6,892 nt of DNA from Pseudonocardiales bacterium (GCA_025465385.1 JAODNG010000584.1:1-6892), one strand, 5' to 3'; shown: positions 1 through 5,920, counted from the first letter of the stretch. Notes: generated by a model from the sequence alone, not told the origin. Numbers and translations are program-made.

Positions 1-14
1 TGCTCTTCCGATCT
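1..14. other. Illumina adapter remnant (not genomic)
   Basis: The first 14 bases, TGCTCTTCCGATCT, are identical to the 3' end of the Illumina TruSeq read-2/index adapter. The last 13 bases are common to both TruSeq arms; the leading T fits the read-2 arm (GTGTGCTCTTCCGATCT) and not the read-1 arm, which has C there. The match sits exactly at the window terminus, and good ribF coding sequence begins straight after it. It should be masked before annotation or database deposition. Confidence 0.93.
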
Positions 15-260
15 GTGCACCGCAGTCGGGACCTGGCGGCGGCAGTCTCGATCGGCACGAACCCCACCTTCTCTGGACGCGAACGCCGGGTGGAGGCATT
101 CGTGCTGGATCTGGATGAGGACTTCTACGGCGAGCGGGTGGCGCTGGACTTCGTCAAGCGGCTGCGCGGCATGTGCCGCTTCGACACCCCCGAAGAGCTC
201 GTCACCCAGATCGACGACGACGTGGTGCGCACGCGAAAGGCGCTCGACCGGGCCGGCTGA
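15..260 (+). CDS. ribF: RibF C-terminal fragment (riboflavin kinase domain of bifunctional riboflavin kinase/FAD synthetase)
   Basis: This is the last 81 codons of ribF, cut off by the contig end; the GTG at position 15 is an internal valine and not a start. RibF phosphorylates riboflavin to FMN (C-terminal kinase domain) and adenylylates FMN to FAD (N-terminal domain, absent here). The kinase signature is visible: AAVSIGTNPTF at visible residues 8-18, where the Asn-Pro-Thr stretch lies in the nucleotide/Mg/flavin site of the family. VEAFVLD follows at 26-32, with the conserved glutamate thought to act as the catalytic base, then YGE.VALDFVKRLRGM..F (38-56), typical of the domain end. The stop TGA is at 258-260. 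The HTH gene follows 30 nt downstream on the same strand. In Mycobacterium ribF also lies just upstream of rpsO, which supports the assignment. Confidence 0.93.
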   Translation: MHRSRDLAAAVSIGTNPTFSGRERRVEAFVLDLDEDFYGERVALDFVKRLRGMCRFDTPEELVTQIDDDVVRTRKALDRAG

Positions 261-290
261 TGTATGTAGAGGGCACGGAAGGGGAGGCCG

Positions 291-860
291 GTGGATGAAC
301 AGCGTGCCGTTGCGCGCAACGTCGCCCGGCAGCGCGAGTGGTACGGGGAACCGCTCGGCGATCGTGTGCGGCGACTCGTGGTCGCCTTCAACGTTTCGCA
401 GGCGCAGTTGGCCGAAGTTCTCGGGTTGAGCGCGCCCATGCTTAGCCAGCTGATGAGCGGGCGTCGAGCGAAGATCGGTAATCCTGCGGTGCTGGCCCGG
501 ATGGTGCTGCTGGAGCGTCGGGTGCTCACTCCGGCGGTTGCCTCCGGTGATCCAACCGCGATCCGGGCTGCGCTGGAGGAGGTGCGCGACTCCCGGCCCA
601 CCGTCAGCCGGCCCACTGTCAGCGGCTCGACGGTCAGCGGGTCCACCCTGAGCTGGTCGACGGGCGGTGAGTCGACCGCCGGTGCGGAGATATCGTCCGT
701 CGAGAATTATGGGGACGAGGTGCTCGTCCCGGCGCTGCGTGCGGTGGCTGATCCGGCCGAGCTGGCTGCCGCAGCGGGACTGCTGCAGGACCGGTTCCCA
801 GTGCTCGCCGCAGTGCTTCGGCGCGCCGCCGGCCCCGGCCAGGAAAGCGACGTCAGGTAA
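291..860 (+). CDS. Helix-turn-helix (XRE-like) DNA-binding protein with a pentapeptide-repeat linker
   Basis: A 189-residue predicted cytoplasmic protein of unknown target. Residues 1-30 are a basic amphipathic lead-in (RQREWYGEPLGDRVRRL). Residues 33-56 form a clear helix-turn-helix, FNVSQAQLAEVLGLSAPMLSQLMSG: the Q-A-Q-L-A-E-V-L-G core is the first helix and turn, and SAPMLSQLMSG the recognition helix. RRAKIGNP follows, as in Cro/C1-type domains. Residues 101-130 hold six units of about five residues (SRPTV, SRPTV, SGSTV, SGSTL, SWSTG, GESTA), probably a flexible linker. Residues 141-180 are a helical, alanine-rich tail. No signal peptide or membrane segment is seen. The GTG start is chosen because GGAAGGGGAGG (277-287) lies just upstream and no other in-frame start precedes the HTH. 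As I recall, similar small HTH proteins sit between ribF and rpsO in several actinomycetes, but Mycobacterium tuberculosis lacks one there. Its regulatory role is inferred only. Confidence 0.85.
   Translation: MDEQRAVARNVARQREWYGEPLGDRVRRLVVAFNVSQAQLAEVLGLSAPMLSQLMSGRRAKIGNPAVLARMVLLERRVLTPAVASGDPTAIRAALEEVRDSRPTVSRPTVSGSTVSGSTLSWSTGGESTAGAEISSVENYGDEVLVPALRAVADPAELAAAAGLLQDRFPVLAAVLRRAAGPGQESDVR
591..680 (+). repeat. In-gene imperfect 15-bp tandem repeats, about six units
   Basis: Six consecutive in-frame 15-bp units run from 591 to 680. They encode SRPTV, SRPTV, SGSTV, SGSTL, SWSTG and GESTA. The first two units differ at a single base (ACC versus ACT); later units drift but keep the Ser/Thr positions and the GTC-AGC junctions. 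Unit length is a multiple of three, so gain or loss of units would keep the HTH protein in frame. The tract connects the N-terminal DNA-binding half to the C-terminal helical half. Confidence 0.85.
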
Positions 861-871
861 GCTGGTAACCT
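858..871 (+). promoter_or_regulatory. Possible -10 element(s) for rpsO
   Basis: TAAGCT (858-863) and TAACCT (866-871) both fit the actinomycetal SigA -10 pattern TAnnnT. Either would place transcription initiation roughly at 870-880, just ahead of the structured leader of rpsO. No good TTGACA-like -35 is visible at the expected spacing in the GC-rich end of the upstream gene. This is therefore a weak call from the -10 pattern and position alone. Confidence 0.3.
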
Positions 872-878
872 CCCCAGA

Positions 879-944
879 GGTCCAGCTGCGGTCCGTGGCG
901 GTTGGACCCGTGACTCATCCGCGCGTAATTCGCGGCTTACACGG
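879..944 (+). promoter_or_regulatory. Structured 5' leader of rpsO, candidate S15 autoregulatory RNA
   Basis: The 108-nt gap before rpsO is rich in pairing potential. P1: 879-889 pairs with 898-908 (11 pairs, starting GGTCCA/TGGACC), leaving the 8-nt loop GGTCCGTG. P1 contains a G-U pair (885-902) beside a C-G pair (886-901), similar to the GU/GC element S15 recognises in 16S rRNA. P3: CCGCG (919-923) pairs with CGCGG (931-935). CACGG (940-944) can pair with CCGTG at 908-912, enclosing P3, or with an identical CCGTG in the P1 loop (893-897), giving a pseudoknot. The Shine-Dalgarno AGGAG (956-960) lies 12 nt beyond. S15 autoregulation through leader RNA is known in several bacterial phyla with different structures. 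The assignment here rests on position and hand-drawn pairing. Confidence 0.42.
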
Positions 945-968
945 TACAAGATGACAGGAGAAGAATTC

Positions 969-1238
969 GTGGCGCTGTCCACCGCACAGAAGACTGAGAT
1001 CCTGGCCGAATACGGGCTGCGTGGGGGGGACACCGGGTCTCCGGAAGCGCAGGTCGCCCTGCTGACCAAGCGCATCATGGACCTTACCGAGCACCTCAAG
1101 CAGCACAAACACGACCATCACTCGCGGCGCGGCCTGCTCCTCATGGTCGGCCGCCGCCGCAACTTGTTGAACTACCTCGCCAAGGTCGACATCGCGCGCT
1201 ACCGATCCCTGATCGAGCGCCTCGGCCTGCGCCGCTGA
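969..1238 (+). CDS. rpsO: 30S ribosomal protein S15 (uS15)
   Basis: An 89-residue protein that binds the 16S rRNA central domain early in 30S assembly and contributes to intersubunit bridge B4. The full family pattern is present: LAEYG at 12-16, the DTGSPEAQVALLTKRI block at 21-36, then LTEHLKQHKHDHHSRRGLL at 39-57 and VGRRRNLLNYL at 60-70. It ends in RYRSLIERLGLRR (77-89). The GTG start at 969 is preferred over the in-frame ATG at 951, for two reasons: it gives the standard family start MALST and standard length, and AGGAG (956-960) lies 8 nt upstream of it. With the ATG start, that site would be inside the gene. A run of seven G at 1023-1029 encodes part of Arg-Gly-Gly; the frame is intact through it. 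pnp lies downstream, as in many bacteria. Confidence 0.97.
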   Translation: MALSTAQKTEILAEYGLRGGDTGSPEAQVALLTKRIMDLTEHLKQHKHDHHSRRGLLLMVGRRRNLLNYLAKVDIARYRSLIERLGLRR

Positions 1239-1244
1239 TTCTCC

Positions 1245-1274
1245 AGCCCGCTGACCCTGAGCCCGCTGACCCTG
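1245..1274 (+). repeat. Perfect 15-bp tandem duplication
   Basis: AGCCCGCTGACCCTG occurs twice back to back (1245-1259 and 1260-1274), followed by AGCC (1275-1278), which may be the start of a third, decayed copy. It lies 7 nt beyond the rpsO stop codon. Identity is complete over both units, pointing to a recent duplication or to slippage. Confidence 0.9.
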
Positions 1275-1360
1275 AGCCAGCACGGATACACAACCACACA
1301 TCGCGCACGAGCCGCCTCGTCACCGTCGTCGGGACCGTCGTCCGCCGGTCCTCGGTAGTG

Positions 1361-1372
1361 GCTCCCGGGAGC
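1361..1372. repeat. 12-bp perfect palindrome
   Basis: GCTCCCGGGAGC is its own reverse complement. GCTCC recurs at 1382-1386 and could also pair with the GGAGC half (1368-1372) to make a hairpin with a 9-nt loop. It may be an RNA element of the pnp leader or a protein-binding site; the sequence does not decide. Confidence 0.6.
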
Positions 1373-1391
1373 ACGTCACACGCTCCGGGGG

Positions 1392-1403
1392 CTTCGATCG
1401 AAG
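1392..1403. repeat. 12-bp perfect palindrome
   Basis: CTTCGATCGAAG is a perfect 12-bp inverted repeat without a spacer, 69 nt upstream of the pnp start codon. Such symmetry suits a dimeric DNA-binding protein better than an RNA hairpin, because a hairpin would need to open its centre for a loop. No regulator can be named. Confidence 0.5.
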
Positions 1404-1472
1404 ACCGGTCCGCCGTCCTCGTTCCCTCGCCGATGGTTTCACCAGCGGTTCGTGTCGCGAGGAGGAGAAGAA

Positions 1473-3758
1473 TTGACCGACTCCACTACCACCTCTACCC
1501 AGACGGTGCACGAGACGATCGCCTTACTCGACAACGGCGCCTTCGGTACCCGCACTGTGCGCTTCGAGACTGGTCGGCTGGCCCGGCAAGCCGCAGGTTC
1601 CGTCGTCGCCTACCTCGACGATGAGACGATGCTGCTGTCCGCCACCACGGCATCCAAGCACCCTAAGGACCAGTTCGACTTCTTCCCGTTGACCGTCGAC
1701 GTCGAGGAGCGGATGTACGCCGCCGGGCGCATCCCCGGCTCCTTCTTCCGCCGGGAAGGCCGTCCGTCCACCGACGCGATCCTCACCTGCCGGCTGATCG
1801 ACCGCCCGCTGCGGCCCTGCTTCGTCGACGGCCTGCGCAACGAGGTCCAGGTCGTCGTCACCGTGCTCAGCCTTAACCCGGCTGACCCTTACGACGTGCT
1901 GGCGATCAATGCCGCGTCAGCATCCACCCAACTGTCCGGGCTGCCGTTCTCCGGCCCGATCGGCGCTACCCGGGTAGCCCTGGTCAGCCAGGAGGGAGGC
2001 AGCAGCCAGTGGGTCGCCTTCCCGACTCATGAGCAGATCGGCCGGTCCGTCTTCGACATGGTCGTCGCCGGTCGGATCGTCGGCGACGGCGCAACCAGCG
2101 ATGTGGCGATCATGATGGTTGAGGCCGAGGCCACCGAGGCCACCATCGAGCTGATCGCCGGTGGTGCCCAGGCGCCAACCGAGGACGTGGTGGCCGCCGG
2201 GCTGGAAGCCGCCAAACCCTTCATCCGCACTCTGTGCCAGGCCCAGCAGGAACTGGCCGCGGCAGCGGGGAGTCCGGAACTGGAATTTCCGACCTTCCCC
2301 GCTTACCAACCCGACGTCCTGGAAGCCGTCCGCGAGGTGGTGGCCGACGAGCTGGCGCAGGCGCTGGTCATCGCGGCCAAGCAAGAGCGGGAGAGCCGGC
2401 TCGACGAGCTCAAGGCCAGCGCTTTGGAGCGGCTGGGTGAGCGCTTCGCGGGCCGGGAGAAGGAGATCGGCGCGGCGTTCCGAGCCCTGACTAAATCAGC
2501 AGTACGCCAGCGCATCCTGCGCGACAAGGTGCGCATCGACGGCCGGGGTATCACCGATATCCGCCCGCTGTCGGCTGAGGTCGAGTTGATTCCTCGGGCG
2601 CACGGATCGGCGCTGTTCGAACGCGGCGAGACCCAGATCCTCGGCGTCACCACGCTGAACATGCTGCGCATGGAGCAGCAGATCGACTCACTGGGTCCGG
2701 AGACCACCAAGCGTTACCTGCACCACTACAACTTCCCGCCGTACTCCACCGGCGAGACCGGCCGGGTGGGCTCCCCCAAGCGGCGCGAGATCGGTCACGG
2801 TGCGCTGGCTGAGCGTGCGCTGGTGCCGGTGCTGCCCAGTCGTGCGGAATTCCCCTACGCGATTCGTCAGGTGTCTGTGGCGCTGAGCTCCAACGGCTCC
2901 ACCTCGATGGGCTCGGTATGCGCGTCGACGATGTCGCTGTTCAACGCGGGCGTTCCGCTCAAGGCACCGGTGGCTGGTATCGCGATGGGTCTGGTGTCGG
3001 GTGAAGTCGATGGTCAGGCCGCTTTTGTCGCGCTCACCGACATCCTGGGCGCCGAGGATGCCTTCGGCGATATGGACTTCAAGGTCGCCGGCACCAGCGC
3101 ATTCGTCACCGCATTGCAGCTGGACACCAAGCTGGTCGGGATCCCGTCGGAGGTGCTGGCCGGGGCGCTGTCCCAGGCCCGAGACGCCCGGCTGACCATC
3201 CTTGCGGTGATGGCGGAAGCCATCGATGGGCCGGATGAGATGAGCCCGTTCGCCCCGCGGGTCACCGCGATCAAGATCCCGATCGACAAGATCGGCGAGG
3301 TGATCGGCCCGAAGGGCAAGATGATCAATTCGATCACCGAGGAAACCGGCGCGGACATCTCCATCGAGGACGACGGCACGATCTACGTCGGCGCCAGCGA
3401 CGGCCCGTCCGCGGAGGCCGCCATCGACCGGATCAATGCGATCGCTAACCCGCAGCTACCGAAAGTGGGGGAGCGCTTCCTCGGGACTGTGGTGAAGACC
3501 GCAGCCTTCGGCGCCTTCGTCTCGCTGGTACCCGGCAAGGATGGGCTGGTGCACATCTCCAAGCTCGGCAACGGCAAGCGCATCGGCAAGGTCGAGGATG
3601 TGGTGAAGGTTGGCGACAAGCTGCGCGTGGAGGTGGCGGACATCGACAACCGCGGCAAGATCAGTCTGGTGCCAGTGAGCGAAAACGATGCTGCCAACGT
3701 CGCAGTTTCTGGTGCCGCACCCGCCACGGACACGGCTGAGGTTCCGGCCGGCACGTGA
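1473..3758 (+). CDS. pnp: Polynucleotide phosphorylase (PNPase; GpsI-like)
   Basis: A 761-residue 3'-5' exoribonuclease/polymerase that phosphorolyses RNA with inorganic phosphate, releasing nucleoside diphosphates; the family works as a homotrimer. Order of domains: first RNase PH domain (about 15-150; FFRREGRPS 91-99, RLIDRPLRP 107-115), helical linker domain (about 240-325), and second, catalytic RNase PH domain (about 330-550). The catalytic domain shows GRVGSPKRREIGHG (430-443), the phosphate-site motif GSTSMGS (475-481) and DILGAED with Asp523 and Asp529 at the metal-binding positions. A KH domain follows with GPKG (612-615), then an S1 domain (about 666-735) and a variable tail. TTG at 1473 is chosen as start: AGGAGGAG (1460-1467) sits 5 nt upstream, whereas the in-frame GTG at 1452 lies ahead of this site. 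The sequence matches mycobacterial GpsI closely throughout. Its end overlaps the next gene by 4 nt. Confidence 0.97.
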   Translation: MTDSTTTSTQTVHETIALLDNGAFGTRTVRFETGRLARQAAGSVVAYLDDETMLLSATTASKHPKDQFDFFPLTVDVEERMYAAGRIPGSFFRREGRPSTDAILTCRLIDRPLRPCFVDGLRNEVQVVVTVLSLNPADPYDVLAINAASASTQLSGLPFSGPIGATRVALVSQEGGSSQWVAFPTHEQIGRSVFDMVVAGRIVGDGATSDVAIMMVEAEATEATIELIAGGAQAPTEDVVAAGLEAAKPFIRTLCQAQQELAAAAGSPELEFPTFPAYQPDVLEAVREVVADELAQALVIAAKQERESRLDELKASALERLGERFAGREKEIGAAFRALTKSAVRQRILRDKVRIDGRGITDIRPLSAEVELIPRAHGSALFERGETQILGVTTLNMLRMEQQIDSLGPETTKRYLHHYNFPPYSTGETGRVGSPKRREIGHGALAERALVPVLPSRAEFPYAIRQVSVALSSNGSTSMGSVCASTMSLFNAGVPLKAPVAGIAMGLVSGEVDGQAAFVALTDILGAEDAFGDMDFKVAGTSAFVTALQLDTKLVGIPSEVLAGALSQARDARLTILAVMAEAIDGPDEMSPFAPRVTAIKIPIDKIGEVIGPKGKMINSITEETGADISIEDDGTIYVGASDGPSAEAAIDRINAIANPQLPKVGERFLGTVVKTAAFGAFVSLVPGKDGLVHISKLGNGKRIGKVEDVVKVGDKLRVEVADIDNRGKISLVPVSENDAANVAVSGAAPATDTAEVPAGT

Positions 3759-5092
3759 TCGCCCGGCCACATCCCCACGGCGCAATGTCTCTGGCTGGCG
3801 TAGCTCAGGATGGGACGCTTCAGCGCAGCGTGTTGCCCTCCGGCTTGCGGGTGGTGACCGAGCAGATGGCTGGCTCCCGGTCGGCTGCCGTGGGGATGTG
3901 GGTGGCGGTGGGCTCGCGAGACGAGCCTGCCCCGGTGGCTGGCGCGGCGCACTACCTGGAGCACCTGCTGTTCAAGGGCACCGCGCGACGCTCCGCGGCG
4001 GCCATCGCCGAGGAGATCGACGCGGTGGGTGGTGAGCTCAACGCGTTCACCACCAGGGACTGCACCTGCTATCACGCCCACGTGCTCGACTGCGACCTTG
4101 AGCTCGCGATCGATGTGGTGTGCGACGTGCTGGGTGACGCCTTGCTTGACCCAGCCGACGTGGAGACCGAGCGCGGCGTGGTGCTCGAAGAGATCGCGAT
4201 GCGCGACGACGACCCGGAGGAACTTCTGCACGACGAGTTCTGTGCCGCATTGTTCGGGTCGCATCCACTCGGCCGCCCGGTCCTGGGCACGGAGGAGTCG
4301 GTAAGCGCAATGCGCCGCGAGGCGTTGAACCGCTTCTACCGGCGTCGTTACACCCCGGAACGGATGGTTCTGACAGCAGCCGGCAACGTCACGCACAATG
4401 CGGTAGTGGCTGCGGCGGTCCGTAGTTTCGGATCGCACCTGACCGGTTGTGCACAACCCGTGCGCCCCCGTCGCGGTCGGGCGCACGTCACCGGTCGGCG
4501 CGCACTGGCGTTGTGCCCCGATTCATCCGAACAGGCCCACCTCATGCTTGGCGTCCCGGCGATGGACCGCCACGACGAACGGCGGTACGCGCTGGGCGTG
4601 CTCAACGCCGTGCTGGGTGGCGGGATGAGCTCGCGGCTGTTCCAGCAGGTCCGTGAGCAGCGGGGACTGGCCTACGAGGTCTACTCCGCGGTGGACTCTT
4701 ACGCCGACATCGGCAGCCTGTCGATCTACGCCGGCTGCTCGCCGGGCCGGCTGGGTGAGGTGGCGGTGGTGATCGGTGACGTGCTGGCCGCCCTGACCCG
4801 GGACGGCCTCTCCGCTACTGAGCTGGCTCGTGGCAAGGGGCAGCTGCGTGGTGGGCTGGTGCTGGGCCTAGAGGACGCGCCGTCGTGGATGACCCGGATC
4901 GGGATGGCAGAGCTCAATCACGGCGAGCACGAGACCGTCGAAGATGAGCTTCGACGGATCGACGCGGTGACTGGGGAGCAGGTCGGTGCGCTCGCCCGCG
5001 AGCTGCTCCGCCAACCGATCACCGCTGCGGTCGTAGGGCCCTACGCTGATGCCGACGATCTGCCCGACGAGATAGCGGAGTTGATCGCATGA
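3755..5092 (+). CDS. pepR: M16-family zinc metallopeptidase (PepR/processing-peptidase type)
   Basis: A 445-residue peptidase resembling mycobacterial PepR and the mitochondrial processing peptidase beta subunit. The inverted zinc motif HxxEH is present as HYLEH (66-70). The third ligand glutamate is expected near 146 in ERGVVLEEIAMRDDDPEE. VGGELNAFTTRDCTCYHAHV (91-110) and RRYTPERM are further family signatures, and GLAYEVYSAVDSYAD in the C-terminal half marks the second M16 repeat. No signal peptide is obvious, so the protein is probably cytoplasmic; the substrate is unknown. The GTG start overlaps the pnp stop (GTGA, 4 nt), suggesting translational coupling, although only a weak GAGG lies 13 nt before it. 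The alternative ATG at 3785 gives 435 residues and has no clear ribosome-binding site. The end overlaps dapB by 4 nt. Confidence 0.92.
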   Translation: MIARPHPHGAMSLAGVAQDGTLQRSVLPSGLRVVTEQMAGSRSAAVGMWVAVGSRDEPAPVAGAAHYLEHLLFKGTARRSAAAIAEEIDAVGGELNAFTTRDCTCYHAHVLDCDLELAIDVVCDVLGDALLDPADVETERGVVLEEIAMRDDDPEELLHDEFCAALFGSHPLGRPVLGTEESVSAMRREALNRFYRRRYTPERMVLTAAGNVTHNAVVAAAVRSFGSHLTGCAQPVRPRRGRAHVTGRRALALCPDSSEQAHLMLGVPAMDRHDERRYALGVLNAVLGGGMSSRLFQQVREQRGLAYEVYSAVDSYADIGSLSIYAGCSPGRLGEVAVVIGDVLAALTRDGLSATELARGKGQLRGGLVLGLEDAPSWMTRIGMAELNHGEHETVEDELRRIDAVTGEQVGALARELLRQPITAAVVGPYADADDLPDEIAELIA

Positions 5093-5880
5093 CCTCCGCG
5101 GAGCAGATGCCCGCTGCGAACCGCTCGGCGGACAACCCCATCCGGGTCGGGGTGCTCGGGGCGCGCGGTCGGGTGGGGACCGAGGTGTGCAAGGCGGTGG
5201 ACGCCGCTGAGGATATGGAACTCGTCGCGATGGTCGATGCGGGCGACTGGATGTTCAACGTCGCTGACGCGGGCGCGGAGGTCGTCGTTGACTTCACTCA
5301 TCCCGACGTGGTGATGGATAACGTGCGCTTCTGCGTAGACCAGTCCATTCACGCCGTCGTGGGGACTACAGGCTTCACCGAGGCCCGGGTGTCCCAGGTC
5401 CGTGAATGGCTTGCACCTAAGCCCGATCTCGGCGTACTGATCGCGCCCAACTTCGCCATCGGCGCGATCCTGTCGATGCGTTTCGCCGCGATGGCCGCCC
5501 GATTCTATGAATCCGTCGAGATCATAGAGCTGCACCATCCGCGCAAGGCCGACGCACCGTCGGGCACCGCGGCCCGCACCGCGGCACTCATCGCAGCGGC
5601 GCGCGCACAGGCCGGAATGGGCTCGTCCCCGGATGCCACCACCCGCCTCCTGCCGGGGGCCCGGGGCGGCGACGTCGACGGGGTTCGAGTCCATGCGGTG
5701 CGCTTGACTGGGCTCGTTGCGCACCAGGAAGTGCTGTTCGGTACCGAGGGTGAGACATTGACAATCCGCCACGACACCCTCGACCGCTCCTCCTTCATGC
5801 CCGGCGTCCTGCTAGCCGTCCGCTCGGTGCTCAACCACCCAGGCCTGACTGTAGGCCTAGAACCTTTGCTCGATCTGTAG
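5089..5880 (+). CDS. dapB: 4-hydroxy-tetrahydrodipicolinate reductase
   Basis: A 263-residue cytoplasmic enzyme that reduces the DapA product with NAD(P)H to tetrahydrodipicolinate, on the way to meso-diaminopimelate for the cell wall and to lysine. The N-terminal Rossmann fold has GARGRVG (24-30), VDFTHPDVVMDN (67-78) and VGTTGF (91-96). IAPNFAIGA (118-126) precedes the catalytic and substrate-binding block ELHHPRKADAPSGTAA (147-162), with the His149-His150 pair and Lys153. The C-terminal part (HAVRLTGLVAHQEV, FGTEGETLTIRHDT) matches mycobacterial DapB almost exactly. ATG at 5089 overlaps the peptidase stop (ATGA), and GGAG (5077-5080) lies 8 nt upstream. This gives about 17 residues more at the N-terminus than the M. 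tuberculosis enzyme. ATG at 5107 is a possible shorter start. Confidence 0.97.
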   Translation: MTSAEQMPAANRSADNPIRVGVLGARGRVGTEVCKAVDAAEDMELVAMVDAGDWMFNVADAGAEVVVDFTHPDVVMDNVRFCVDQSIHAVVGTTGFTEARVSQVREWLAPKPDLGVLIAPNFAIGAILSMRFAAMAARFYESVEIIELHHPRKADAPSGTAARTAALIAAARAQAGMGSSPDATTRLLPGARGGDVDGVRVHAVRLTGLVAHQEVLFGTEGETLTIRHDTLDRSSFMPGVLLAVRSVLNHPGLTVGLEPLLDL

Positions 5881-5892
5881 CCCGCATGCCTG

Positions 5893-5920
5893 ATCGCTAT
5901 TCGGCTCCGAACGGCGATTT
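5893..5920 (+). terminator. Probable intrinsic terminator after dapB
   Basis: ATCGC (5893-5897) pairs with GCGAT (5914-5918). After a T-G wobble and one mismatch, TTCG (5900-5903) pairs with CGAA (5908-5911) around the loop GCTC. The hairpin begins 13 nt after the dapB stop and runs into a short T stretch (5918-5920). The T-run is weak, as is common in GC-rich actinomycetes. It lies between dapB and the convergent acetyltransferase gene; the opposite strand has no T-run after the stem, so it would act mainly on the dapB transcript. Confidence 0.5.

Larger units (their letters stand above)
1239..1472 (+). other. rpsO-pnp intergenic spacer (non-coding, structured)
   Basis: I see no credible gene here; M. 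tuberculosis has lppU at this position, and nothing like it is present. The spacer holds a 15-bp tandem duplication (1245-1274), a hairpin with stem GGACCG/CGGTCC (1332-1337 with 1346-1351, 8-nt loop), and two perfect 12-bp palindromes (1361-1372 and 1392-1403). A second CGGTCC (1406-1411) could compete for the 1332-1337 strand. It ends in the strong pnp ribosome-binding site AGGAGGAG (1460-1467). No T-run follows any hairpin, so there is no convincing intrinsic terminator, and read-through from rpsO into pnp is likely. In other bacteria this spacer carries RNase processing sites that control pnp, which is a reasonable but untested idea here. Confidence 0.6.

Noticed and set aside
125..646. 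Minus-strand open frame of 173 codons opposite ribF and the HTH gene
   Set aside because: It is antisense to two credible genes; its repeated VEPLTVGRLTVG-like start is just the mirror of the 15-bp repeat tract.
951..968. Upstream ATG start for rpsO
   Set aside because: It would add MTGEEF to a protein whose family begins MALS, and it would place the Shine-Dalgarno inside the gene.
1361..1403. Intrinsic terminator between rpsO and pnp
   Set aside because: Palindromes are present, but no T-run follows either of them and their symmetric centres leave no natural loop. Read-through is more likely.
1358..1624. Plus-strand open frame of 88 codons spanning the pnp leader and 5' end
   Set aside because: Most of it overlaps pnp in another frame; it has no ribosome-binding site and no recognisable domain.
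3383..4486. Long minus-strand open frame of 367 codons across the pnp/peptidase junction
   Set aside because: It lies antisense to two well-supported genes, has no recognisable domain and shows the low-complexity His/Arg-rich composition typical of mirror frames in GC-rich DNA.
5041..5772. Minus-strand open frame of 243 codons opposite dapB
   Set aside because: dapB on the plus strand has every family motif; the mirror frame shows no known domain.
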